This document shows, piece after piece, positions 44,316 through 57,185 of a stretch of 64,000 nt of DNA; position 1 is the stretch's first letter; every line of letters starts with the position of its first letter. A model generated the notes under the pieces. That model saw nothing but the letters and a program-made list of their open reading frames with translations, did not search any database and had not been told where the DNA came from. Source of the stretch: Pelobates cultripes (Eukaryota; Chordata; Amphibia; Anura; Pelobatidae); the NCBI GenBank assembly GCA_933207985.1, contig OW240918.1, positions 22,058,688 through 22,122,687 of the forward strand, written 5' to 3'. The translations under genes and the position numbers were made by a program.

Positions 44316-46043
44316 CAGGGCCAGATTAAGAGCCCAGTGGGCCTGGTGCTGACAATTATGAGGGGCCTAATTACAGAATCTTATCGACCAAAAACACTAA
44401 AACAGTCATACCTCCCAAGCGTCATGTATCTGGTGGAGTTGGTGTTGGAAGGAAAAGGATGCAGCTATAAGAAAACACATACTCTATGCTAATATCTCTC
44501 TACTGTATGCTTTCATCTTTCAAGTAAATCCATGCCCCCTAACAGCAGTGTCCAGTGAAGCAGGAAGTCAATGGGCGGGGTAAAAGGGTGGGCCACTGAC
44601 GCGAATCACGTGACCAGAACTGCCAAAAGGGGTGAACATGCCCAAAAAGGGGACATGTCTGTCCAAAGAATTGGAAGGCCAGCCTGCCACCAGTGTCCCT
44701 ATATATCACAGTGTCCCTATGTCACCCAGTCCCCTTGTCTCCCAGTGTCTGTGTCCCCATTTCTCCCCGTGTCCCCATGTCTCAGTGTGTCCCATGTCAC
44801 TAGGATACTAGGTGACACTGAGAGACATAGGGACACAGTGAGACACAGGGACACTAAGAGACCCGTGGACACTAAGACACATGGGGGCACTAAGACACTT
44901 GGGGACACTGGGAGACATGGGGGCACTTGTGGATACAGACATGGGGACACTGAGAGACATGGGGACACAGACATTTGGGGACACTGGGAGAAATTGGGTC
45001 ACAGACACTAGGGGCACAGACACTGGGACACAGACATTTAAGTAAAACTAAGACACTAGGGACACTAAGAGACATGGAAACACAGACACTGGGAGACTAG
45101 GGGACACTAGGGACACTGGCTGGGAGGCATGGGCTGGGAGGAATGGGGACACAGACACTTGGGGACACTGGGAGACATGGGAGCACTTGTGGATATAGAC
45201 ATGGGGACCCTGAGACATTTGGGGACACTGGGGACACAGAGATATGGGGACACAGACACTGGGAGACATGGGGACACAGAGACACTAGGGACATTGGCTG
45301 AGAGAAATATAGGGACACTGGGAGACATGGGGACACTGGGAAACATGGGGATACAGACATTTGGGGACACTCTGAGACATGGGGACACAGAGACATGGGG
45401 ACACAAACACTGGGAGACTATGGGACACTGCGAGCCAAGGGGACACTGAGACACTAGCGACACTGGCTGGGAGACATGGGGACACTGTGTCGCTAGTGTC
45501 TCCGTGTCCCAATGTGTCTCCCTATGTCTCACAGCGTCCCCATGTCTCTCAGTGTCCCCTAGTGTCTCATTGTCCCCATGTTTCCCAGTGTTCCCAAGTG
45601 TCTCAGTGTCCACTAGTGTCTCAGTGTTCCTATGTCCCCCTGCAGCCTTTCCCCTCATCCCTCACTTACCTGAGCTGTAGGCTGTCTCTGCAGCCCGGGA
45701 GCTGCTGTCTGGACTCTCTGTGCTGTGTAGCTGCTCCCCCGTGGATCAGTGAGTAGAGAGAGGCAGGTAGATGCTGTAACTTCCTATCCCTGCCTCTCTC
45801 CATACACAGTGACCCCTACTGGCCGGTGCTGGTATTGCAGAGTAATCTCAGTTTATACTGAGAAAAATATTTGCATTTGTATTGCCGCTATTACTGCAAT
45901 ACTGTCACGGCCAGACAGCCTCAAATACAGGCTGTACCTTAAAATACCAGTCAGGTGGCAAACCTAAGAGTAGTGTGTAAAATGGGCCTATTCCATGGGC
46001 CTGGGCCTGGGCCTGGGCCAACCCCTATGTTAATCCGGTCCCG
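44316..46043. mobile_element. 1.7-kb hAT-like non-autonomous element with fold-back minisatellite
   Basis: The left end CAGGGCCAGATTAAGA is mirrored by the complement of the right end (CGGGACCGGATTAACA). GCTACATG precedes it (44,308-44,315) and GCTACGGG follows it (44,046-based right flank, 46,044-46,051), sharing 6 of 8 bases and consistent with an aged 8-bp hAT duplication. The interior is a minisatellite with two strand switches, then a GC-rich block and a GGGCCT repeat near 45,997-46,018. No transposase frame is visible. Confidence 0.6.
44694..45640. repeat. GGGACAC(T/A)-type minisatellite with two strand inversions
   Basis: 44,694-44,800 carries GTGTCCC/ATGTCTC units. 44,805-45,485 carries the complementary sense (GGGACACTGGGAGACATGGG). 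45,486-45,640 returns to the first sense. The switch points are themselves palindromic (ATGTCACTAGGATACTAGGT near 44,793). Confidence 0.9.
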
Positions 46044-46213
46044 GCTACGGGTGCAGGCCATCTGTTTTTTTTACAAACCGTTTTCAAGTAGTTTGGCATG
46101 CTGTGGGATTTCCTAGCTCTCGAAGCCCACCTCATGTTCTAAGGCCTTACAGTGATGGTCCCTGTGTTGCGTAATTGACACTGAAAGAGTTAACAGCGGT
46201 TGATAGCCTATTG

Positions 46214-46349
46214 CAGGGGCAGGCAGCCTTCGGCAGTGCAAATGTTGTGGACTACATCTCACATAATGCTCTTATAGTCATAGCATTGGTGAAGCATCAT
46301 GGGAGATGTAGTCCACACCATTTGGAGTGGCCACAGTTGACTACCCCTG
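46214..46349. mobile_element. 136-bp palindromic hAT-type MITE
   Basis: Starts CAGGGGCAGGCAGCC and ends GTTGACTACCCCTG. The interior folds back (GTGGACTACATCTCACATAA against ATCATGGGAGATGTAGTCCA). GCCTATTG before (46,206-46,213) and GCCTAGTG after (46,350-46,357) share 7 of 8 bases, as expected of an aged hAT target duplication. Confidence 0.85.
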
Positions 46350-46357
46350 GCCTAGTG

Positions 46358-48600
46358 CCACCAATCTCTAATTCCATGAGAAGAGCTACTATCCAAAGTA
46401 CCTTGAGTATGTGTATTGCAAATCTCTAAACCAAGTTCCTTATCCCTAATTCTAAATCCCCCTTAATCATAATAGCCCCTTCATTCTAGCAGAAACATGC
46501 AAAGTGGGACAGCTATGAGTGGCACTGTAATGATACTGAAATCTTATCAATATGGTGTCATTACAGTGACACACAACCAACACTTAGCATTTGAACCACT
46601 AGGGGCTCATTTCCATGTTTGTCTTAATCATTTTGCGACAAGGAAGTAATCACTAAAATGGTTGTCGCTATTGTAAGTCTTTAATGGCTGTTTCCCGACT
46701 ACAAATTTTAACATTTAACAACTGGTAATTAGCAGCTGTCTTGAAATTCTTAACACCTTCCACAGAGATTAACGGGAAACAAGAAACAGTCAGTAACACC
46801 TGCCTTCCATGCTAGATGGTTAAAATTACTCTGACAAAAATTACACCTGCCTCATTTTGGTGTCAAGAAGAAAAGACTAGTTAATAACCGTAAACTCGCA
46901 ATACATCCTGTAGGAAAATACAAGTATTCTATATATAAGAAGGCTTAAGTACTAAAGACTACCTATATGAATGATCTATGCTGCTTGTTCGATAAATATC
47001 AGTGATACCTGGCACGTTAGGCATATAAAAACAACACAGAAAACACTCTGCACAAACATTTTAAAGTGCCCTAATGGATTTTCTAGGCAAATGAATTGAA
47101 ATACGTTTCCTTTTATTGATGCTTATCCAACATGCAAAATAGTAAAAGCTTAGTGGTGGTCGGTACCAGTGGAGACAGGTGTAAGTTGTGTGCAGACAAC
47201 ATGACCTCTTGTTTAATAATATAATTGATTCTAAGTAGCCATTAGAACTCACTATTTGCTGTTTTACAAAAATAAAAAAGGCCCTAAGAAGGGAGAGTTT
47301 TATTTTTATTTATTTGTTGGTATTTTGAAAAAGGAATTGGGAGCTAGTTAATCACTAAACACATGAGATTGACAGGGCAGACATGGGATTATTACTCAGA
47401 ACATAAGATATCGTATAAACACATCCTCATTATTTGACCAACCTTTTTCAGTGGGTAAGCAGGATTCAAAGGAGTCAGAATCTATATTAAACCTTTCGTA
47501 ACAGCCAGATTAATACAGGTTCCCAGACAGATGCCAAATTCTTCTTAAGTGCACAATTATTAAAAAAAATGTTTTTTTTTTTAAATGAAGAGGTAAAATA
47601 CTCTTTTAGAATGTTGCAAGAAGAGGGTGTGGACTTTGAGCTTAGGAGTCTTCTTGGTTTTACCAAACCTCTTGATAAATCATCTGATATAATCCAGAGA
47701 AACTGTAATCATATACCTTGAACATCCTAATCCTAAATGGTTCTGACGGTGGTAGTGTCGGGGATTGGTCTGCTGGCAGTGGATGCTGAAGATGACAAAT
47801 CCCATCTTGGCATGGGTCTCGGACGCATACAGTATTTAGTACACAGAGTGTTTTATCCAGAGTCTTGCTACTCCAAAACCTCTTTATTTTATTTTTTTGT
47901 AAATGTCATACAGAACAATGGATTTTTTTCCTATCAACAAATATATTTTTTCATACAAGGTTGTAAATTTTAAAAAAATGTCGATCTTTTGATCTTTTGT
48001 TACAATGTCTTCTAACCTACGAAGCTTTGTTGCGGACAAGCTTTTCTTATCAGATACTAATAAAAGCTTCAAAGATGCAGAGTATTGAGGCTAGTGATCT
48101 GGTTCCCTCTGTGATACATTATACAACACTCTAATATAACCCATCAATTTCCCATGCTGTCTTATGTTGAGCTCTCAGCAACAGATCAATTACTTTACAG
48201 GCCATTCCTGCAGCTAGCATTGCAGCTGGCAATTTGACCCCGTCTTTAGGTGAACTGAAAACCAGTAAATGTAAACGAGAAAAAATGTTCTCTGCAGAGT
48301 ATGAACATTATAACTTAATTTAACCTGTTTTCTACCAAGTCAAATGTCGACATTGGCTCTCATTAGAAAATGAAAAATAGCACATGTATAGTAAATATAA
48401 AATCAGAGAAATGTTTTAACAGCTTTCAAGCTGCGCAGATCTATATTTCTGTTTGCAGTCTGCTTGTGTTTCTTTTTAGTTCAGTCAGACTTTTTTATTT
48501 GTATTTTGGGGTTTTTATTTTTCATATGCCTAATTATTATGGCCAAAACTAAGGAATCATAGGTATTGCTTGACTTTAACTGACAAGAAAATACATACAT
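46358..48600. other. No recognised gene
   Basis: AT-rich. Short frames at 47,061, 47,737 and 47,884 show no domain. Confidence 0.4.
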
Positions 48601-48620
48601 TAAACATTAAACATTAAACA

Positions 48621-49123
48621 TTTTTTTTTATAAATTCTTTATTTATAAAGGTTTTGATTTTGGGGTAGGGATACAGAAATAAGATGGGGGTAGACAGTTG
48701 CGGTTCAGTTTTTACAGCTTTTGCATTCGTCTTTTATGTCAACCTGTTCTTCAATGCTTCTGATTTTGTCATTCATTCGTGGTATTTATGTTATTTGTTT
48801 GTTATCCATTTGCTTCCCTTTTTATGCTGTTGGGTTGTTCAATAGTCTACTGATTGGGGTGGGGTACAGAAATAAAAAGGGTGGGGGTAAGGGTGCCCTG
48901 ATGGATTGACCTTTGGTGGCTGTTCAGCTGATGTATTGTCTTGCTGGTCTTTGGGTCAGGTTTGTTGTGAACTGTGTGGTGTGGGTGGGTGGGATGGGGG
49001 GTGTGTGTATGCTGTTTATCGGTCACTTCGTAGCTAGTGAGCCTGTGTGGCTTGTGGTCGGTACGTGTGTGGTCATCTGTAGTGTTTTCCTTGCTTGTGT
49101 GTGGTTATCGACTTGTATTTGAG
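48621..49123 (-). mobile_element. Poly(A) retroposon on the minus strand, about 500 bp
   Basis: A T-run at 48,621-48,629 is followed by TTTATT at 48,638-48,643, so the complement ends AATAAA then poly(A). AAACATTAAACA lies on both sides (48,609-48,620 and 49,124-49,135), an exact 12-bp duplication that extends into the T-run. The body is T/G-rich with no coding remnant, so it may be the 3' UTR of a LINE or an unrelated retroposed transcript. Confidence 0.7.
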
Positions 49124-49141
49124 AAACATTAAACATTTTTT

Positions 49142-51281
49142 ATATGACATTCATGTTTATTTTAGGCAATAATTGGAAATATACTGCTCCTCCATACCGC
49201 ATATAGTTTGGCTTACAGAAACAAGAAGGACTTGTTAGTTATATTTTTCATATTTATTTTAATACAATTTTAATTTAAAAAAGTGCTGTTACCCAGGGGA
49301 TTTGGCAAATGACATTGGGGACGGATGGACTTTGTAGCAGTAGGTTGATTGGACAACCCCCAGACATTTTATTTTATGGGGGACACAATGTAACAAGGAG
49401 ATCAGGTATCCATCTGGAAAATTACTTTAGTTATTGGAATATTATGTCTGGCATCTTGAAATCGACCTTCTTCCAAGATATATTTCTAGACTAAGGGATT
49501 GATGAATCTCAGACACATCCCTGGAGATAAAAGATGAAGCTTTGGAAATACCACATTGGGAATGAAGAACAAAGTGTATCATGCATCAACATAATAGTTA
49601 ATAAAGGACCATATGGACCAATGCTCAGTTTCGGTGGCTCTCTTCTCCATTCAGTACGGTAGCAGGAAAAACTGGCAGCTGTGGTCACACCCTGGTTTAA
49701 CATGTGTTTATCTCCTCATGTATGTCACAGCATGAGCTTCCACTGGGCTTAGAACTGTAAGGTGGACACAAGATTAGTTGCAAAGATAAAAAACAAAATA
49801 TATAAAGTCAGTGCAAATAATATACATCAGCACCATATTTTTTTATAAATGCAGCAGTATCATTGGACCAATGTCGATTTAGGAAGGGTCCTTGCTAGTT
49901 TAGGGTACGTACAATAAATAGGAGATTGCTACACATGATTTAGAAGGATATTCACATGTAACTGATAATTATTAGCCTCGCCTGATTATAATCTATAATG
50001 AACACTCATAGAATAATCTTTCTAACTGTTCTTCTAATAATTCACTTCTCAGGTAAAGTTTCAGTATTTTTATTCTATTGGATGAAGTTTAACTTGATGT
50101 TCCTTGTGAATAAAGGCTTCCAGAATTGTATCACAAGCTTATTTCATTTTTTATTACTCAGTATCAGTACTTCCCTAATGAGTGCTGTACTGCTGTGCTA
50201 GCAATCTACATCTTACCTCTGCCCATATTAACACTTTTTATCTACAGGACGTCTGCAGAGCCCTTCACAAAATATCAGATGCTCTACATGACCATCGATA
50301 TCTCCTGCAAGAAGAAAATACTCTAAAAATCTTATCAACTTGCACAACCTCGGGGAAAATGTCATATTAATTAGAATTCCACACTAGCTTTGCTTTGCCC
50401 AGATTTATCTTCCATAGCAAGTTGAACCCCGTTGCAAGATTTTACACTAACTTTGATAAATAAAAAAGTGTTTAATAGTTAACATAACTTTATAGTATCT
50501 ATATTCCTCATCTCGTGCTGTGTAGACATTTCTCCAAAACATGTTCTTGACATCTTGGAAAGTCATAGAGTAGCAATTTAATCCTCAATTAAAAGAAGCA
50601 CCCTAAATGGGGCATTATTGGGGATTTGTTTGTCAATAGTTCAGACTCGGATACATGGTATCTACACAAAGCAGCTACTGAGATGGATACCAGAACATGC
50701 CCATAATTGTTGATTAACCTTGGCTCCTTAGATGTCTGCATTGTCCATTTTTCATTTTGTTCATCCAATCTCTAGGATGGCTGGGCAGCAGAGAAATTAG
50801 ATCTCATGTACATCTCAGACGTCAAGTTAGTGACTCAATAATGATGAAATTGAAGGTCATCCACACAAGCATTCATCCAAGGGCTTCTATCATGTACATC
50901 AGCTAAATGTAGTCACACTTGGCAGTCATGATCAATAATTCCAGTTGACCCAGTTGCTAAACTCAAGTACTTTAGCAAGTGTACAAATTAAGCAGATTTA
51001 GAAGTAGAAATGAAATGATAATGAAATTATAAAATATTGGGAAATGAACATATGTAACACAGAGTCTATAAATAGGAAGACTCCTAACTAATAGGTTTAA
51101 ACAGGATTTTATTGTGTATCGTATAAGGTCATGTTAGCATCGGGTTGCTGGTGAAAAGCCCAAAAGTCTGACAGCATCAACTGAAGTGAATAGTTAATAT
51201 ATCTGTTCCATATTCCATGTTTTTAAATCTCATAAAGCAATTTGCTACTTTGACTGTTAATTTAACAGTTAGTGATGTATG

Positions 51282-51283
<2 letters not shown>
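49142..51283. other. No recognised gene
   Basis: Nothing recognised. Frames up to 69 codons only. Confidence 0.4.

Positions 51284-51323
<40 letters not shown>
51284..51323. repeat. (AT)n microsatellite
   Basis: A perfect 40-bp AT run. Confidence 0.95.
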
Positions 51324-51328
<5 letters not shown>

Positions 51329-51538
51329 GTCTATGTGATTGCCCTTTGAGCACTGCTTCTGTTTAGAAACACTAATTATAAAAAAAAAAATCATCATTAT
51401 CACATATATACAATATCAGCTGTGGAAAGGGGCACATTAAATGTAACTGTCTGGTGGGATAAGACACCCTAAAATGATGATTAAAATGGACTGTTAATCG
51501 AGAAACAATTACCTTTCTCTAAACTTTTTTTGACCTCA

Positions 51539-54500
51539 ATAGTAAATATCCCCTGGAAGATATAAGATGTAGGAAATAGTAAATATCCCCTGGAAGATAT
51601 CAGATGTAGGAAATAGTAAATACCCCCTGGAAGATATAAGATGTAGGAAATAGTAAATACCCCCTGGAAGATATAAGATGTAGGAAATAGTAAATATCCC
51701 CTGGAAGATATAAGATGTAGGAAATAGGAAATATCCTCTGGAAGATATAAGATGTAGGAAATGGTAAATATCCCCTGGAAGATATAAGATGTAGGAAATG
51801 GTAAATATCCCCTGGAAGATATAAGATGTAGGAAATAGTAAATATCCCCTGGAAGATATAAGATGTAGGAAATAGTAAATATCCCCTGGAAGATATAAGA
51901 TGTAGGAAATAGTAAATATCCCCTGGAAGGTATAAGATGTAGGAAATAGTAAATATCCCCTGGAAGATATAAGATGTAGGAAATGGTAAATATCCCCTGG
52001 AAGATATAAGATGTAGGAAATGGTAAATATCCCCTGGAAGATATAAGATGTAGGAAATGGTAAATATCCCCTGGAAGATATAAGATGTAGGAAATGGTAA
52101 ATATCCCCTGGAAGATATAAGATGTAGGAAATGGTAAATATCCCCCGGAAGATATAAGATGTAGGAAATGATAAATATCCCCTGGAAGATATAAGATGTA
52201 GGAAATGGTAAATATCCCCTGGAAGATATAAGATGTAGGAAATAGTAAATATCCCCTGGAAGATATAAGATGTGGGAAATGGTAAATATCCCCTGGAAGA
52301 TATAAGATGTAGGAAATAGTAAATATCCCCTGGAAGATATAAGATGTAGGAAATGGTAAATATTCCCTGGAAGATATAAGATGTAGGAAATAGTAAATAT
52401 CCCCTGGAAAATATAAGATGTAGGAAATGGTAAATATCCCCTGGAAGATATAAGATGTAGGAAATGTAAATATCCCCCGGAAGATATAAGATGTAAGAAA
52501 TGGTAAATATCCCCTGGAAGGTATAAGATGTAGAAAATAGTAAATATCCTCTGGAAGATATAAGATGTAGGAAATGGTAAATATCCCCTGGAAGTTATAA
52601 GATGTAGGAAATGGTAAATATCCCCTGGAAGGTATAAGATGTAGAAAATAGTAAATATCCCCTGGAAGATATAAGATGTAGGAAATAGTAAATATCCCCT
52701 GGAAGGTATAAGATGTAGGAAATGGTAAATATCCCCTGGATGGTATAAGATGTAGGAAATAGTAAATATCCTCTGGAAGATATAAGATGTAGGAAATGGT
52801 AAATATCCCCTGGAAGGTATAAGATGTAGAAAATAGTAAATATCCCCTGGAAGATATAAGATGCAGGAAATAGTAAATATCCCCTGGAAGATATAAGATG
52901 TAGGAAATGGTAAATATCCCCTGGAAGATATAAGATGTAGGAAATAGTAAATATCCCCTGGAAGATATAAGATGTAGGAAATAGTAAATATCCTCTGGAA
53001 GATATAAGATGTAGGAAATGGTAAATATCCTCTGGAAGATATAAGATGTAGGAAATGGTAAATATCCCCTGGAAGATATAAGATGTAGGAAATGGTAAAT
53101 ATCCCCTGGAAGATATAAGATGTAGGAAATGGTAAATATCCCCTGGAAGATATAAGATGTAGGAAATGGTAAATATCCCCTGGAAGATATAAGATGTAGG
53201 AAATGGTAAATATCCCCTGGAAGATATAAGATGTAGGAAATGGTAAATATCCCCCGGAAGATATAAGATGTAGGAAATGATAAATATCCCCTGGAAGATA
53301 TAAGATGTAGGAAATAGTAAATATCCCCTGGAAGATATAAGATGTAGGAAATGGTAAATATCCCCTGGACATTATAAGATGTAGGAAATAGTAAATATCC
53401 CCTGGAAGATATCAGATGTAGGAAATAGTAAATACCCCCTGGAAGATATAAGATGTAGGAAATGGTAAATATCCCCTGGAAGATATAAGATGTAGGAAAT
53501 GGTAAATATCCTCTGGAAGATATAAGATGTAGGAAATAGTAAATATCCCCTGGAAGATATAAGATGTAGGAAATAGTAAACATCCCCTGGAAGATATAAG
53601 ATGTAGGAAATAGTAAATATCCCCTGGAAGATATAAGATGTAGGAAATAGTAAACATCCCATGGAAGATATAAGATGTAGGAAATAGTAAATATCCCCTG
53701 GAAGATATAAGATGTAGGAAATGGTAAATATCCCCTGGAAGATATAAGATGTAGGAAATAGGAAATATCCCCTGGAAGATATAAGATGTAGGAAATAGTA
53801 AATATCCTCTGGAAGATATAAGATGTAGGAAATGGTAAATATCCTCTGGAAGATATAAGATGTAGGAAATGGTAAATATCCCCTGGAAGATATAAGATGT
53901 AGGAAATGGTAAATATCCCCTGGAAGATATAAGATGTAGGAAATGGTAAATATCCCCTGGAAGATATAAGATGTAGGAAATGGTAAATATCCCCTGGAAG
54001 ATATAAGATGTAGGAAATGGTAAATATCCCCTGGAAGATATAAGATGTAGGAAATGGTAAATATCCCCTGGAAGATATAAGATGTAGGAAATAGGAAATA
54101 TCCCCTGGAAGATATAAGATGTAGGAAATAGTAAATATCCCCTGGAAGATATAAGATGTAGGAAATGGTAAATATCCCCTGGAAGATATAAGATGTAGGA
54201 AATAGTAAATATCCCCTGGAAGGTATAAGATGTAGGAAATGGTAAATATCCCCTGGAAGATATCAGATGTAGGAAATAGTAAATACCCCCTGGAAGATAT
54301 AAGATGTAGGAAATAGTAAATATCCCCTGGAAGATATAAGATGTAGGAAATAGTAAATATCCCCTGGAAGATATAAGATGTAGGAAATGGTAAATATCCC
54401 CTGGAAGATATAAGATGTAGGAAATGGTAAATATCCCCCGGAAGATATAAGATGTAGGAAATGATAAATATCCCCTGGAAGATATAAGATGTAGGAAATA

Positions 54501-55588
54501 GTAAATATCCCCTGGAAGATATAAGATGTAGGAAATGGTAAATATCCCCTGGACATTATAAGATGTAGGAAATAGTAAATATCCCCTGGAAGATATCAGA
54601 TGTAGGAAATAGTAAATACCCCCTGGAAGATATAAGATGTAGGAAATAGTAAATACCCCCTGGAAGATATAAGATGTAGGAAATAGTAAATATCCCCTGG
54701 AAGATATAAGATGTAGGAAATGGTAAATATCCCCTGGAAGATATAAGATGTAGGAAATGGTAAATATCCCCCGGAAGATATAAGATGTAGGAAATGATAA
54801 ATACCCCCTGGAAGATATAAGATGTAGGAAATAGTAAATATCCCCTGGAAGATATAAGATGTGGGAAATGGTAAATATCCCCTGGAAGATATAAGATGTA
54901 GGAAATAGTAAATATCCCCTGGAAGATATAAGATGTAGGAAATGGTAAATATTCCCTGGAAGATATAAGATGTAGGAAATAGTAAATATCCCCTGGAAAA
55001 TATAAGATGTAGGAAATGGTAAATATCCCCTGGAAGATATAAGATGTAGGAAATGTAAATATCCCCCGGAAGATATAAGATGTAAGAAATGGTAAATATC
55101 CCCTGGAAGGTATAAGATGTAGAAAATAGTAAATATCCTCTGGAAGATATAAGATGTAGGAAATGGTAAATATCCCCTGGAAGTTATAAGATGTAGGAAA
55201 TGGTAAATATCCCCTGGAAGGTATAAGATGTAGAAAATAGTAAATATCCCCTGGAAGATATAAGATGTAGGAAATAGTAAATATCCCCTGGAAGGTATAA
55301 GATGTAGGAAATGGTAAATATCCCCTGGATGGTATAAGATGTAGGAAATAGTAAATATCCTCTGGAAGATATAAGATGTAGGAAATGGTAAATATCCCCT
55401 GGAAGGTATAAGATGTAGAAAATAGTAAATATCCCCTGGAAGATATAAGATGCAGGAAATAGTAAATATCCCCTGGAAGATATAAGATGTAGGAAATGGT
55501 AAATATCCCCTGGAAGATATAAGATGTAGGAAATAGTAAATATCCCCTGGAAGATATAAGATGTAGGAAATAGTAAATATCCCCTGGA

Positions 55589-55590
<2 letters not shown>
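51539..55590. repeat. 37-bp minisatellite, about 109 copies, with internal duplications
   Basis: The unit reads AGTAAATATCCCCTGGAAGA then TATAAGATGTAGGAAAT. Starts of CCCCTGG are 37 bp apart (51,550, 51,587 and so on), and units differ by single substitutions. The array runs 4,052 bp. The complement contains no stop trinucleotide, so all three complementary frames stay open, giving spurious proteins of up to 700 residues with a 37-residue period. A shared series of rare variants shows large internal duplications: 52,273-52,980 recurs at 54,862-55,569 (offset 2,589 bp), and a block around 53,367 recurs at 54,551 (offset 1,184 bp, exactly 32 units). It is not a gene. Confidence 0.97.
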
Positions 55591-56099
<509 letters not shown>

Positions 56100-57084
56100 C
56101 ATAATATGAATGCACAACTGTCATGAGTGACTATACTATATTTGCTAATAACAAAGATATCTGTAATCAAGTATTGACCTCGCTCACCACTTTCTCATTC
56201 TCTCATTCAAGAAAATTCTATAGCCCATGGCTTTTACCATAAAAGCATGTTTCAGCTAGCTCGGGGCGAGTTCTTTCAAGCGGCATCAACTTGAAAGTTT
56301 AATAGTGTTTTCAACTATATCCTTGGGCATCTGGTGATTTGGTCAATTCTTCCATATTTCTGCAGTTTTTCTAAAAATGGGGATAATGTGTAAAGAGCAC
56401 CCAGTATTATTTAAATGAAGCTAGTGGAACCAGTACTCACTGTAAAGTCTATTATGTATTTGGGTGCTAAAACTCTGCATTTAGGGCTGGTATTCGGACA
56501 TAATGTTTTTTTGATAATGTTTAATGATTTTATATTTCCGGTAATGATCTGCATTTATGTAGTGTTGGAACACAGCAGCTAATACATATATTGAGACCGG
56601 TGGGGGGGGAGTGGGGGTTGTATTTGACTTTTCAACATGATATGTTTGTGCTGTTTGCTCAGATCCAAGCATAGGAGCTGACAGGAAGAACTTTTGAAAC
56701 TGAAGTTCTAAATATTCATCAATAAAGTTCTAGATCTTTGCATAAAACCCACAGTAAAAACAATTATACAGGACTTTGCTATAGCAAATAATCAATGTAG
56801 TACATTAAATGGCTTCAGCGACCTCTCCCCTTCATGGCCAATTCCTGAATGGAAGATACTGATAGGTTGAGAACATTGCTCTAACTCTCCTCCAGCAATC
56901 TCAGCAAACCACTGCTGTTCAGTTTGGACAAAATTTGCTATGTTAATACGCAAGTGTACAGAAGGTAAAGATGCAGTGATCTCAAGGTGCAGGAACAGCC
57001 CTAGTTTTCGTACAACCACTTCTAAGCATTAAAAAAAGACCCCAGGATCAGAGAACCACCTTGCGGGTTACATCGTTCTCGAAG
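56100..57084. other. No recognised gene
   Basis: A G-rich run at about 56,601-56,617. Nothing else. Confidence 0.4.
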
Positions 57085-57185
57085 GTGGAACATTTATTCA
57101 TTTATAAAATATTTTACCAGCAATGTTACATTGAGATTTCTATAATTTTCAAGTATGAGAAGCCAAACCAGAGACTTAAGACTAT
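57085..57185 (-). mobile_element. L2/CR1-type LINE tail, reverse copy
   Basis: AAAATATTTTACCAGCAATG and ACATTGAGATTTCTATAATT match the complement of 2,925-2,995. Only the 3' UTR survives. Confidence 0.6.

Noticed and set aside
44571..45756. Overlapping frames of 85-183 codons on both strands
   Set aside because: All follow the GGGACAC minisatellite, and both strands are open because the units lack stops.
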